IMG/VR virus record: IMGVR_UViG_3300031772_002569
Span: 1 to 64,000 of that record
DNA length: 64,000 bases
Origin: a virus
Reading direction: 5' to 3' (one strand)
Made by a program: the position numbers and the translations under genes. Shown here piece by piece: positions 33,256-42,201 of the stretch; position 1 is the first letter of the stretch; each line of letters starts with the position of its first letter. Under the pieces are notes generated by a model, which worked only from the letters and a program-made list of their open reading frames with translations, was not told the origin of the DNA and ran no database searches.

Positions 33256-34224
33256 TTATGAATTAAACAAATTGTCGAACACTTTGGTAAAGTCGTTGAC
33301 ACTCGTTTTCACGCCTGCGGCAGCTGCCGAGGGTGACGTTGGTGACGTTGGTGCTGGTGTGTATGTTACTTTGGTTACGGCCTTAGCTGCAACCGCTGGA
33401 TCGCCAATTGGTGGAGTGACTTCAACTGCTACAACAACTTCTGGTTCGAGCAGGGGGTCGAAAGCCGCGACTTGTTCGGCTGTAGTTACTACGGTAGGTT
33501 CGACAACTTGAGGTTCGTTGTCAGAAGGATTGGAATCACCGTCTTTCTTTGCTAGATATTGTTCGAGATTGTTTTTCAAATCTTCATAGGAAGCAACTTC
33601 ATAGACTTCAAGGATATTAGCTTGTTTTTGAGTAATGAGTTCCATCAATTCCTTTGCCTTTGGATGCTTTGGGTCAATGACTGGGCATGGGCGGGGCTTT
33701 GGAAGAATAGACGTATCTGGATATTGTTTTCCTGCAACTTCTTTACATTCTACAGTGAAATCGAATCCGCTGTTTAAGTCAGAAACATCACCGTAATCAG
33801 GGTCGGCCATGATTCCAAGTAATGCTTTATATACTGTTTGACCGAATCCCCAAAAACGTACTCCCTTTTCTTCTTCACCACGAACGATGATAGGCACATA
33901 GGTACGAAGTTTTGGTTCAAGACTGCGGCCTAATCTCCATTGGTCTTTATCACCAGACTTTTTAAGATGTTCTGATAATTCAAGAACGGGATCAGGACGG
34001 TTAAATGTAGAAGGACTTAAGAAAGTCTTGTTATTTAAACCGTAATGAAATTTTAATTCAAAGAACGGATTCTCTGGTTGATGTTGTGAAGGAACAATTC
34101 GGATTATGAATTTTCCCTTATCTTTTTCAGGCTTCCAAATGAAGGCTTTAGTTTTTTGGGATTTGGAATCTTTTTTGTCGAGGGATTGGAGACGGGCTTT
34201 AATTGCGGATAGGTCTATAGGCAT
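33256..34224 (-). CDS. 32: Single-stranded DNA-binding protein (T4 gp32-like)
   Basis: The 322-residue protein starts with a basic self-association-type region (AIKARLQSLDKKDSK), then a core: KGKFIIRIVPSQHQPENPFF, KTFLSPSTFNRPDPVLELSEHL, LRTYVPIIVRGEEEKGVRFWGFGQTVYKALLGI, ADPDYGDVSDLNSGFDF. These match gp32 of T4-type phages. Residues about 225-310 form a long acidic then Pro/Val/Thr/Ala-rich linker, and the end has FDNLFNS. The zinc cysteines of T4 gp32 are absent. It has a leader of about 110 bases that could hold autoregulatory sites. Confidence 0.85.
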   Translation of the reverse strand: MPIDLSAIKARLQSLDKKDSKSQKTKAFIWKPEKDKGKFIIRIVPSQHQPENPFFELKFHYGLNNKTFLSPSTFNRPDPVLELSEHLKKSGDKDQWRLGRSLEPKLRTYVPIIVRGEEEKGVRFWGFGQTVYKALLGIMADPDYGDVSDLNSGFDFTVECKEVAGKQYPDTSILPKPRPCPVIDPKHPKAKELMELITQKQANILEVYEVASYEDLKNNLEQYLAKKDGDSNPSDNEPQVVEPTVVTTAEQVAAFDPLLEPEVVVAVEVTPPIGDPAVAAKAVTKVTYTPAPTSPTSPSAAAAGVKTSVNDFTKVFDNLFNS

Positions 34225-34333
34225 AGTGTTATTAAGTGTTTAAGTTTTTAATTAGTAATTCAATAATTAACTCCTCGTTAAATCTTGATTTATTACTAAT
34301 ACATATAAACACTACCGCCTGTACACCAAATAA

Positions 34334-34735
34334 TCAATTTAAAATAACATGAATTTTAAGTGGGATTATTCTAATAGAAATTTCTCCAGTCAATATCAGT
34401 GAGTTCTTATACAGTTCCCAATCGACTGCATATTTATTGTCGAACACTCCACCGTTTTCGTCTTGGATTAAACGATTCATAGCATTCAAAGTATAAAGAG
34501 TATTAGTTAGTTTCTTTCTGTGGATGCCTATCGTATTTTTGAATCTGTTTTTAGAATTATCCTCTGTAGATATGATGTTGTATGTAACGAACATTTCTTT
34601 TGGGTTCTTTTCATTAGAAAAAACGAAGAATTTGCTGTTATCAAAAACTTTGTAGAAGTTTTTTATTTCATCGGTGGTTTTTTCAAATGACGTGGGCGTG
34701 GAAAACGTACATAACAATTGTCTCTTATCATTCAT
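34334..34735 (-). CDS. Conserved T4-type hypothetical protein
   Basis: The 133-residue protein starts MNDKRQLLCTFSTPTSF and has IGIHRKKLTNTLYTLNAMNRLI and FDNKYAVDWELYKNSLIL. I recall this combination (K-R-Q-L-L, H-R-K-K-x-T-N-T-L-Y-T-x-N-A-x-N, V-D-W-x-x-Y) from small proteins next to replication genes in T4-like genomes; their function is unknown to me. It follows the gene at 34741 by 5 bases. Confidence 0.6.
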   Translation of the reverse strand: MNDKRQLLCTFSTPTSFEKTTDEIKNFYKVFDNSKFFVFSNEKNPKEMFVTYNIISTEDNSKNRFKNTIGIHRKKLTNTLYTLNAMNRLIQDENGGVFDNKYAVDWELYKNSLILTGEISIRIIPLKIHVILN

Positions 34736-34740
34736 AGAAA

Positions 34741-35427
34741 TTAATCCTTGGATTTTCTCTTTTCGGATAACAATTCCAGAATATATTTTGGTCCGTTATT
34801 TTCTACCCACAAAGATACTTCTTGTAATAGTGAAGAATCTGATTGAAGGATGTTTTTTATTGCGATTGCATCTAAATATTTTTCTTGTGAAGACTTTGGT
34901 TCTGGTTCAGGCAATTCCGTTGGCTCTTTTACTGGTTCCGCAGGAACCTCTGGAGAGGGAGAAGATTGTGGAGCAGCGGCAGTCGTTGGTGTAGCAGTCG
35001 CAGGAGGTTGTTCGGTAGATGGTGCTGCAGCAGAAAGAGGCAATGAAGTTTTATTGTCTTCTGGTTTACTATCGACAGCCGCAGGTGCAGATGCTGTATC
35101 AGATTTAGGGGCATCAGGGTCAGTGAATAAGTTATTTTGTGTTGCCGGCTTCTTTTCAAAATGTGTTCCTCTTTGTATGGCACGTTGTTTATATTCCGGC
35201 GTAGGAAATGTCACCAATATACCATTTTTATTGTATGCCTGTCTTTCTGGATGTTTTCCTTCTACTACTCTATTACAAAAATCTACGGCTTCATCGACAG
35301 GAATTCCTCTATTGATAAGATGATCCCTTAAGGCATCCATGTGGTCAACATTTGAAATCTCGAATATTCCATCTTTGACTCGTGGATCGATACTTACACT
35401 ATTTATGATTCTTTCTATAATACTCAT
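34741..35427 (-). CDS. Two-domain hypothetical protein with Pro/Ala linker
   Basis: The 228-residue protein has a folded N-terminal part (SIDPRVKDGIFEISNVDHMD, RDHLINRGIPVDEAVDFCNRV, GILVTFPTPEYKQRAIQRG), a disordered Ala/Pro/Thr/Ser linker from about 100 to 175, and a C-terminal helical part (AIAIKNILQSDSSLLQEVSL). The N-terminus resembles small proteins in replication regions of large phages. A TATTTATA element lies 27 bases upstream. Function unknown. Confidence 0.55.
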   Translation of the reverse strand: MSIIERIINSVSIDPRVKDGIFEISNVDHMDALRDHLINRGIPVDEAVDFCNRVVEGKHPERQAYNKNGILVTFPTPEYKQRAIQRGTHFEKKPATQNNLFTDPDAPKSDTASAPAAVDSKPEDNKTSLPLSAAAPSTEQPPATATPTTAAAPQSSPSPEVPAEPVKEPTELPEPEPKSSQEKYLDAIAIKNILQSDSSLLQEVSLWVENNGPKYILELLSEKRKSKD

Positions 35428-35482
35428 ATAACTGATTATGGTTCAGCGTATATGTATAAATATTTAAGAAATTATCAAACAA

Positions 35483-36832
35483 TTATAATTGTATTTGTTG
35501 TAAGTCATTATAAGAATCACCTACATACATTTTTATAGGAAATCTATCACCCATCTTCATAATAGATACGATGTCGTTCAGTGTTTGTATGCCATCCTTC
35601 TTAGAAAAATCGAATAAAATAGAATCGTAGGTATATAAGACTGGCTTGGTTTCTTTATCCGACACATATCTGTTAATTTCTTTTAACGATGTCATCGATA
35701 TCTCCGTCTCTGTGGCCTGAAGAATATAATTAAACAACTTGTTTGGGTTGGGATCCAATATGTGTTCTTTTGTTATTCTCCGTTTAAATATGGGAGTCAA
35801 AACATACCCATTCTCTCGAAAGAATTTCCATGAATTATTTATAAAATCCTTCAAATGAACTAAGTATTTGATGTTGGAGTATTTTTCTTCCACCCCCCCG
35901 TAAAGTTGTTTAAAAGTAAGTTTTTTAGACTCGTCTATATCAAAGTCAGAAAGTTCTTCTCTTTTGAAATAGAGTTCTCCGAGGTATCTATAAATATCTA
36001 TATTTGATGGTAAATCAAATTGGGTTAAATGACAAATAATTCTGGGATGAAAAGCAGAATAATCTATCAATATCATCTTACCGTCTTTTTTGAATCGAGA
36101 TGTGAAGCACGAACGAACTCCGTTTTCTTTGTTCAATGCTGCATAATTTACACTTTGAAATCTGTTACTTGGTCTTCCTGTAGATGTATAAATGTTATAC
36201 TGACTATAAACTAAATTGTTTTCATATATGTCAGCTTTTTCATGAAATCTACGGAAACAATTTTCATTGACATAAATTCCATTTTTTTCGATTTCCGAAA
36301 GTGTTTCTATTATGATAGAATTCTCTTTTATGTATCCTTCATCTCTAATACAATATGGAATAGTTTCAAAAAATACATCACACATTTTCTCAAATGTTTC
36401 TTGATGTTTTAATATTGGAATACAATTATTAATTTTTGTTTCTCCTATCGACCTTATGAATTTATGTGCGGTGGTGTGATACACTTCTTCTTCGATTATT
36501 AAGTTCTTTCCTAAAAAGGTTAGAAGATTTATATCATTTACATTATCAACCGGAAACGATTGCATCGTTGATTTTTTATCAAAAGCCCACTTAGATCCGG
36601 TTTGTAGATTTATGTCTTGATTTACTTTTTCTAAAGTCACAACTTGTTTTACGTCAGGATGTGAGAACGAAATAATGTAAGTCTTTTTTGTGTTTACATC
36701 CTTGATTAAAACCGAACTGGGAATTCTTTTAACTGAATGGACATACGGATCAACAGGAATAACATGAATTATAATTCCATGATTTTCTATCTCTTTGAGA
36801 AATGAATTGTAAATTTCAACCGATTCTATCAT
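35483..36832 (-). CDS. Divergent family A DNA polymerase
   Basis: The 449-residue protein has TSTGRPSNRFQSVNYAALNK (T-G-R template contact, 216-235), motif A MILIDYSAFHPRIICHL with metal Asp257, motif B KKLTFKQLYGG (K304 to Y311), and motif C LYTYDSILFD with Asp403. The 3'-5' exonuclease motifs are not visible in the 200-residue N-terminus, so proofreading may be absent or in another protein. Unusual changes: the steric-gate Glu of motif A is His262, and the motif C H-D-E is Y-D-S. Both catalytic Asp are kept. Confidence 0.8.
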   Translation of the reverse strand: MIESVEIYNSFLKEIENHGIIIHVIPVDPYVHSVKRIPSSVLIKDVNTKKTYIISFSHPDVKQVVTLEKVNQDINLQTGSKWAFDKKSTMQSFPVDNVNDINLLTFLGKNLIIEEEVYHTTAHKFIRSIGETKINNCIPILKHQETFEKMCDVFFETIPYCIRDEGYIKENSIIIETLSEIEKNGIYVNENCFRRFHEKADIYENNLVYSQYNIYTSTGRPSNRFQSVNYAALNKENGVRSCFTSRFKKDGKMILIDYSAFHPRIICHLTQFDLPSNIDIYRYLGELYFKREELSDFDIDESKKLTFKQLYGGVEEKYSNIKYLVHLKDFINNSWKFFRENGYVLTPIFKRRITKEHILDPNPNKLFNYILQATETEISMTSLKEINRYVSDKETKPVLYTYDSILFDFSKKDGIQTLNDIVSIMKMGDRFPIKMYVGDSYNDLQQIQL

Positions 36833-36839
36833 TCACTGT

Positions 36840-36867
36840 ACCTTAAGTAGTTATCAGCAAATGTCAA
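36840..36867 (-). promoter_or_regulatory. Sigma-70-like promoter for the polymerase gene
   Basis: On the minus strand TTGACA (36867-36862), 16-base spacer, TAAGGT (36845-36840). The -10 ends 7 bases before ATG 36832, and there is no Shine-Dalgarno sequence, so the message may be nearly leaderless. Confidence 0.4.
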
Positions 36868-36879
36868 TCTTTATTATCG

Positions 36880-39495
36880 TTAAAATATACGAGATTTTAT
36901 GTATTTTGTTAGAGGTAGTAGTCCCGCTTGAATGGTTGTCTCCCATTCTCCTGATTCAACACTGTGTGCGACGTTTACTATTCTAAATATGACGTTATTA
37001 GAACTATATGGAGCCGGCAGATTTTTCAAAAGAAAGTATTGAAAGGTTCTTACTCCACCAATTCCTTGTATAGTCAATTCAAGTGTTATTCCTGGTTGAA
37101 CACCACAATATCTTTGATTCTTTTCTTCGTTTCCGTCTTCAAACGTTGCTCTTAATAATTTCTGTTGGCCTGAGGGCAACACGAGTTTTATGATTTCTCC
37201 ATTTGATAGAGTCATCTGTAGAGTGTCGGTACTATTATCATTGATCGTATGTAATCCCCTAATTATTTCTCTCATTTGTTCTTTTGCTCTTACTTGGTCG
37301 GTATCTGTTGCACTTTTTTTAGGGTCCAAATCTTGCACATTAATCAAATCCTTAAATTGATAATTTAACAAATCCCCTTGATCTGTTAACTTGGTTTGTG
37401 ACTGTGCATTGTTGGCGGTTCCATAAATTGCTCTCGTAGCCTGAGCATCTGATAATTGGGGTCTGAATTTTAAACCTTTGATTATACTATCGGCCTCATA
37501 ATAAGTAAATGTACACACCTTGTTTTCTGATTGTTTATTATTTAAATTTATGTAGTTTCTATCGATTATGGTTAAGGTTCCCTCTGCTTCCACGAAAGCT
37601 AAATCCCAAAATCCGTCGGTGGATTTCATTAACAAGTCAAGGATCTTTAAATATATGTCTTGATATGTCTTTACTTCTTCCGAATCTATGATTTCTTTGA
37701 ATGATTTGAAACTGATGTAGATATTTGACAAAAGACCTGAGAAGTCTTTTTCAATTACTTTGGTATCAAATAACCGTCTTTCTGTTTGGGATGGAAAACT
37801 ATAAGAACGATTTCTATCATCCTCGTTTCCGCTTGTTCCACCAAATACATAACGATTGATATTTATGACTCTATCTAAATTCATTCTAAAACATTTATTC
37901 TCTGTTGTTTGATAATAGACTTGTCTAACCTTTTCATCTGCTGAAGATAAATTAGATGACGCGGCATCTCTAGTTCTTTGATATTGAGTATAGTATTCAT
38001 TATTGGTGTTTTGATTTCTGCTCTTATCATTACCACTGTATTTTATTAATCCTTGTGTACCTATATGATATTTTGGTGCCTGATAATTTGGTAACAATAC
38101 ATTGGGATCGCATGATATCATGTTTGGATGTGCGCCTATGACCGATGTATCGATATCTACTTTGAATTGTGGTCTGTTTTTGGAGCCTGGAAGAAACGAG
38201 AAATAATTCAATATATCCACTATTAATCCCATGTTAATCCACAATCTGCCTATATCCTTATTTTCAGACGCGTCAAAATCATATTTCTGTGGGTCGCCCA
38301 TTTCTCTTGCTTGAACACTCTTAAATTTAGAAAATTCGCCTTTTTCTCTTCCTGAGAATATACCCTTAATATAAGATGCCTTGGAATCCTTTAAAAATTT
38401 AATTTTCTCTTTCAATCTCTCTTTCTTCTCTTGTTCTGTTTCTCCCGGAAATGTAGAGAATAAAGTTAGGTCTTCTTTTTGTAATGATACTAAATCCAAT
38501 AGAATTGATCTAAATGGTTCCTTGGATGGACCTGAATAGTTTTTTATGAAATTTTCTATGGCTGAAGTATCATTGGTATTCAATGTCTTTAATTGTTTAA
38601 AGTTGGTGAATAGACTTGCTTGTTTTTCATCGAGATTAACAAACGTTTTTATTCCTTGTAGTATTCCTGGACCCTCTTTATCATTTGGATTCGATGAATT
38701 GACTATCAAAGAACTGTTCTTTGCCAATCCAGCATAGAGTTTGTCCTTTGACGTTATTTCTGTGGTGCATATAATTTTGTTACCTTCTATCGTCCACGTA
38801 AAATTAGTTACAAGACCATAGATTACTTCATAATTACCCTTTGACAAAACAGTGTGTTTGTATAAGTTTGAGGAATCTTCCCAATGACGTTGCATTTCGT
38901 CTATGTCTTTTATGTTAACCAAAGAAATGGGATTGAAGTGATTCCATCCGAATTCTATCATCACAGTTATTCCAGGAACTAAAAAATATGGAGTAAGATA
39001 TTCCAATTGAGCCGGAGAAAAACACACCCACTCAATTGTGGCCCGTCTCAACAATTCTTTTTGAACAGTTACTTCTAGCTTTGATATCGACGGAACTCCA
39101 TTATGAATTACATGTTTACTATTAAGTAAATCCTGGTCTATCGTGTGTGGTGACCCGTTAGGTTGATATCCTATTATTTGTTTATATTTACTATCTGAAC
39201 CATTTGGTGTGAATCCGTATGTATTGTCAAATCCTTGTCCGCCAAATAATACAAATCTTGGTTTGTTTATTCCTTTACTTGTGGGGCTGTTATTTCCGGC
39301 TCCATTGGAGCACGCTCGTATCCATGATACCATCGGACCTTTGTAACGTGACCAATCTCCGGTAGATTTATCCCATCCTCCAGCTTTATCATTTTGTATA
39401 TACTGAAATCCACGATTTAATTTTCTTCTATTAAGTTCTTCTTGTACCTCGGAAGGTATATTGTGTGGGAGCCAAGGAATAAATGGTACAGGCAT
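36880..39495 (-). CDS. Baseplate hub-type virion protein
   Basis: The 871-residue protein includes SKLEVTVQKELLRRATIEWVC, ITVMIEFGWNHFNP and a late segment LTIQGIGGVRTFQYFLLKNLP then FRIVNVAHSVESGEWETTIQ, which has the feel of gp27/gpD hub proteins (membrane-tail hub with I-x-x-V-x-H at the end). It follows tape measure, the 794-residue protein and LysM protein, the usual order for tail hub genes. It is larger than T4 gp27 (391), with inserts. The assignment rests mainly on position. Confidence 0.5.
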   Translation of the reverse strand: MPVPFIPWLPHNIPSEVQEELNRRKLNRGFQYIQNDKAGGWDKSTGDWSRYKGPMVSWIRACSNGAGNNSPTSKGINKPRFVLFGGQGFDNTYGFTPNGSDSKYKQIIGYQPNGSPHTIDQDLLNSKHVIHNGVPSISKLEVTVQKELLRRATIEWVCFSPAQLEYLTPYFLVPGITVMIEFGWNHFNPISLVNIKDIDEMQRHWEDSSNLYKHTVLSKGNYEVIYGLVTNFTWTIEGNKIICTTEITSKDKLYAGLAKNSSLIVNSSNPNDKEGPGILQGIKTFVNLDEKQASLFTNFKQLKTLNTNDTSAIENFIKNYSGPSKEPFRSILLDLVSLQKEDLTLFSTFPGETEQEKKERLKEKIKFLKDSKASYIKGIFSGREKGEFSKFKSVQAREMGDPQKYDFDASENKDIGRLWINMGLIVDILNYFSFLPGSKNRPQFKVDIDTSVIGAHPNMISCDPNVLLPNYQAPKYHIGTQGLIKYSGNDKSRNQNTNNEYYTQYQRTRDAASSNLSSADEKVRQVYYQTTENKCFRMNLDRVININRYVFGGTSGNEDDRNRSYSFPSQTERRLFDTKVIEKDFSGLLSNIYISFKSFKEIIDSEEVKTYQDIYLKILDLLMKSTDGFWDLAFVEAEGTLTIIDRNYINLNNKQSENKVCTFTYYEADSIIKGLKFRPQLSDAQATRAIYGTANNAQSQTKLTDQGDLLNYQFKDLINVQDLDPKKSATDTDQVRAKEQMREIIRGLHTINDNSTDTLQMTLSNGEIIKLVLPSGQQKLLRATFEDGNEEKNQRYCGVQPGITLELTIQGIGGVRTFQYFLLKNLPAPYSSNNVIFRIVNVAHSVESGEWETTIQAGLLPLTKYIKSRIF

Positions 39496-39499
39496 AACT

Positions 39500-39802
39500 T
39501 TATATTATTTTATTTAAATCGTGAAATTCTGTGATTATAGATGTTACATTGGATGGAACTCTTAACTGAAGTCCTGGTTCTACACTCAGTTTTCCTTTAC
39601 CTAAGTTGTTTGATAGAGCAATTATCCACCATAAGGTAGGATCATTATAGAATTTAAATGCAAGATTGTCTAATGTGTCTCCATCATTGGATATTAGAAT
39701 CACATCCGAGTCTTTGGCTGAAATTACTGGATATCTGGTTGTCTTATAAACCTTTTTCCCGTCAAACCTTCTATCTACCGGAGTTGATTCGTATCTTCTC
39801 AT
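39500..39802 (-). CDS. LysM baseplate protein (T4 gp53-like)
   Basis: The 100-residue protein has a LysM domain at about 40-90: ILISNDGDTLDNLAFKFYNDPTLWWIIALSNNL then LSVEPGLQLRVPS. LysM domains of this kind, with D-T-L-x-x-L-A and Y-x-x-x-x-x-W-x-I-x-x-x-N, occur in baseplate proteins such as T4 gp53 and in tail proteins between tape measure and hub. It lies 4 bases from both neighbours. Confidence 0.75.
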   Translation of the reverse strand: MRRYESTPVDRRFDGKKVYKTTRYPVISAKDSDVILISNDGDTLDNLAFKFYNDPTLWWIIALSNNLGKGKLSVEPGLQLRVPSNVTSIITEFHDLNKII

Positions 39803-39806
39803 AACT

Positions 39807-42191
39807 TTATACTATTGATTTTGCTGCTTTTATTCCACTGGTAGTGGGTAATTTAGTAGGGTCAGAAGTGGTTTGTTGTGGAACAGCCGATTCACTTCCT
39901 GCAATAAGAAAGGATTGTTTAGTCTGTGCATCAATTTGTGAATCAATTCTACCCCTTAAATTTAGAGATGGATTCGTTTCACCATTATACTCCACCATAT
40001 TCTTGTGGAATTCTGTTGGTTCAGGCAAGAACGGGGTGTTGTTAGATGAAATAAATACTCCCTCTGTGTAATCATCTGTGTGTGGAGCATGCCCAAAGTT
40101 GGAGTTACCAACGATAGCTCTTTCTTTTTCCAATACATCACACGTAATAGCTATTTCAACTTCTCTAGGGAGTTGAGCGTAGTTTTTTCCGATTATATTG
40201 GAACTTATTATTTTCTTTAAATAGTTCCAGTCTTCGGTTGGATTATTTAACTCGTTTAATGTTTCCCACGAAGCATCATCAGGTATATTGATTGTTATAC
40301 TTTTGATGACTATGGGTTGGAATTTATACAAGTCACCTATAGTAAGCATGAACATAGGTGGCACCATAAATCTATCAAATGCTACTCCCCCTGAGTTTGT
40401 GTAGTTTGATGGTTTTACGCAGCCTGCCATATAATTGATTTTTCTCCACGTAGGAAGTAGTTCTTTTATGCTGCTTACTACTATGTTGAATGTGAATGAT
40501 AACGTTCTGCTAAATCCGCTGTAGCTGTAAACTTGGTCGGCTCGTCCTATGAATCTCAATTCATCCCAAAATGCCGTACCACCTTCTGATATTCCCTTTA
40601 CTGTAGCTCTGAATGGGATATATTTTTCGTTTACTATATCATAAAAATAAAATGCTATGATATCATCTTCATAGGGTTTCCATTCTTCCCACCCAGTAAA
40701 GTCATCTAATGGAATTTTTTCTGCTGACGAACCGTTGTTGATTAGTTTTCTGTCTTTTCCTATTATTGATATTCTGTTTATTCCATCCGACCTGTTGGTC
40801 GTAGAAAGTTTTTTACTTGATCTTGGTTGATGTGTATCCAATGTCTGTGTATTGTTCGAGTATTCGTTTAAATACTTTCCTCTTCCTATTGCATTATAAC
40901 CCATCAATACAGGATCGGTTTGTGGAGCTGATAATGCTCTCGAACCAGGTTCGGTTTTTACTGAATACCCTGCTGTTTCTATGCCGTTTATTAACCTCTT
41001 TAAACTAGAATTGATTGTTTCTACTCCTATCGATTTAGGATTATCAAACTTTGTTTTCCAAAATGATTGGTTGTTTGCTGGAGCCTCACTCGTATAATTG
41101 GCATAGTTTACTAATACTTCTGAATTGGTAAATTCTCCTTCATTTGCAATTTTAACATAATCTCCATATTTGGTTTTTGTGTCGGTTATTTCGTATCCTG
41201 TGGGGCTGTTTATTACAGAGAATCCTTTTCTAATAAAAAGGTCTTTTCCTTTTAATCCTCCGTTAGCTAATAAATCAGTGATTGAAAACGTTCCTCCTGC
41301 TGCTGGTATAAACTTTTTTCTATTATTTACATTCGATCCTCTTGATGTAAACCAAGACTGAACTAAGTCAAATCTGTTAGAGGATATCATTAGTTCATAA
41401 GCTTTTTCATCCGGGCGTGTCTTGTAACTTGTGTTGATGAGATTTGTGCTTAGGAATAATGACTTCATCGAATTCTTTATAGATTCAATAAAACTTGGTA
41501 TTCCTGTTGACGTTGTTGATTTGGCCCACTTTGTTTGTAAATTGTAATATGCTTTTCCAGCGTTTGGACTTCTAATTAATCCATGTCCTCCATCGGAGGA
41601 TTCTTTAGGCAATGAGACTGCCCCTGGAGCGGTTAATGCTGCTGTATTGAATCCAAATGCCGAACCTATGGCTGCTGTGATTCCGTTTTGGATGTTTATG
41701 TGTCTTGCAACTCTCGGTAACAATCCTAAAGTAGCCGGTCGGCCAACAGAAAGCATCACAGAAAGAGGATTGTATAATCTTGTTTCTGGATAGGGATTCA
41801 TTGTTTGTAATACTCCCTGTTTTATATAGAAAAGAACTCCGGCTGAAGAAATAGAAAATTTTCCAATTCTTACTAAGTCATCCAGCGTGTCTTTTATTGG
41901 AAACGCTTGGGATTCCAGTAGTTTAAATTTAGATGGCAACGAACCTATTGCTGGTCCGTCATCTCCTGGATATTTGTAAACGAATGGTTGTTTATTTGGT
42001 AAAAAATTCAATATCGAATCATAGTTTGTATAAGGAGAAAGTGTCCTATACAACTGTCGTTCATTGGATTTAAATAACAAACTTATTTTTCCTGGTACGG
42101 GTCTTGTAGGATAGTTAGGTGGAACACGCCTTAAGTTTGCAGGAAATCCTTGTAGGGGCCGTATCGCGTCAATTCTGTTATCGTTTGGCAT
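39807..42191 (-). CDS. Large baseplate or tube-initiator virion protein
   Basis: A 794-residue protein between tape measure and LysM genes. The C-terminal third reads FYFYDIVNEKYIPFRATVKGIS, FIGRADQVYSYSGFSRTLSFTFNIVVSS, MLTIGDLYKFQPIVIKSITINI, a tube-like beta fold with a long strand pattern. In Mu- and T4-type tails a tube-initiator or DNA-circularisation-type protein holds this place. The N-terminal two thirds are Ser/Asn-rich and unknown. Exact homologue uncertain. Confidence 0.5.
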   Translation of the reverse strand: MPNDNRIDAIRPLQGFPANLRRVPPNYPTRPVPGKISLLFKSNERQLYRTLSPYTNYDSILNFLPNKQPFVYKYPGDDGPAIGSLPSKFKLLESQAFPIKDTLDDLVRIGKFSISSAGVLFYIKQGVLQTMNPYPETRLYNPLSVMLSVGRPATLGLLPRVARHINIQNGITAAIGSAFGFNTAALTAPGAVSLPKESSDGGHGLIRSPNAGKAYYNLQTKWAKSTTSTGIPSFIESIKNSMKSLFLSTNLINTSYKTRPDEKAYELMISSNRFDLVQSWFTSRGSNVNNRKKFIPAAGGTFSITDLLANGGLKGKDLFIRKGFSVINSPTGYEITDTKTKYGDYVKIANEGEFTNSEVLVNYANYTSEAPANNQSFWKTKFDNPKSIGVETINSSLKRLINGIETAGYSVKTEPGSRALSAPQTDPVLMGYNAIGRGKYLNEYSNNTQTLDTHQPRSSKKLSTTNRSDGINRISIIGKDRKLINNGSSAEKIPLDDFTGWEEWKPYEDDIIAFYFYDIVNEKYIPFRATVKGISEGGTAFWDELRFIGRADQVYSYSGFSRTLSFTFNIVVSSIKELLPTWRKINYMAGCVKPSNYTNSGGVAFDRFMVPPMFMLTIGDLYKFQPIVIKSITINIPDDASWETLNELNNPTEDWNYLKKIISSNIIGKNYAQLPREVEIAITCDVLEKERAIVGNSNFGHAPHTDDYTEGVFISSNNTPFLPEPTEFHKNMVEYNGETNPSLNLRGRIDSQIDAQTKQSFLIAGSESAVPQQTTSDPTKLPTTSGIKAAKSIV

Positions 42192-42201
42192 AATTTCTTA
42201 T

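Noticed and set aside
34850-35323. 157-codon + frame, Gly/Ala/Ser-rich
   Set aside because: It is the antisense of the Pro/Ala/Thr linker of the gene at 34741; its low complexity comes from that linker.
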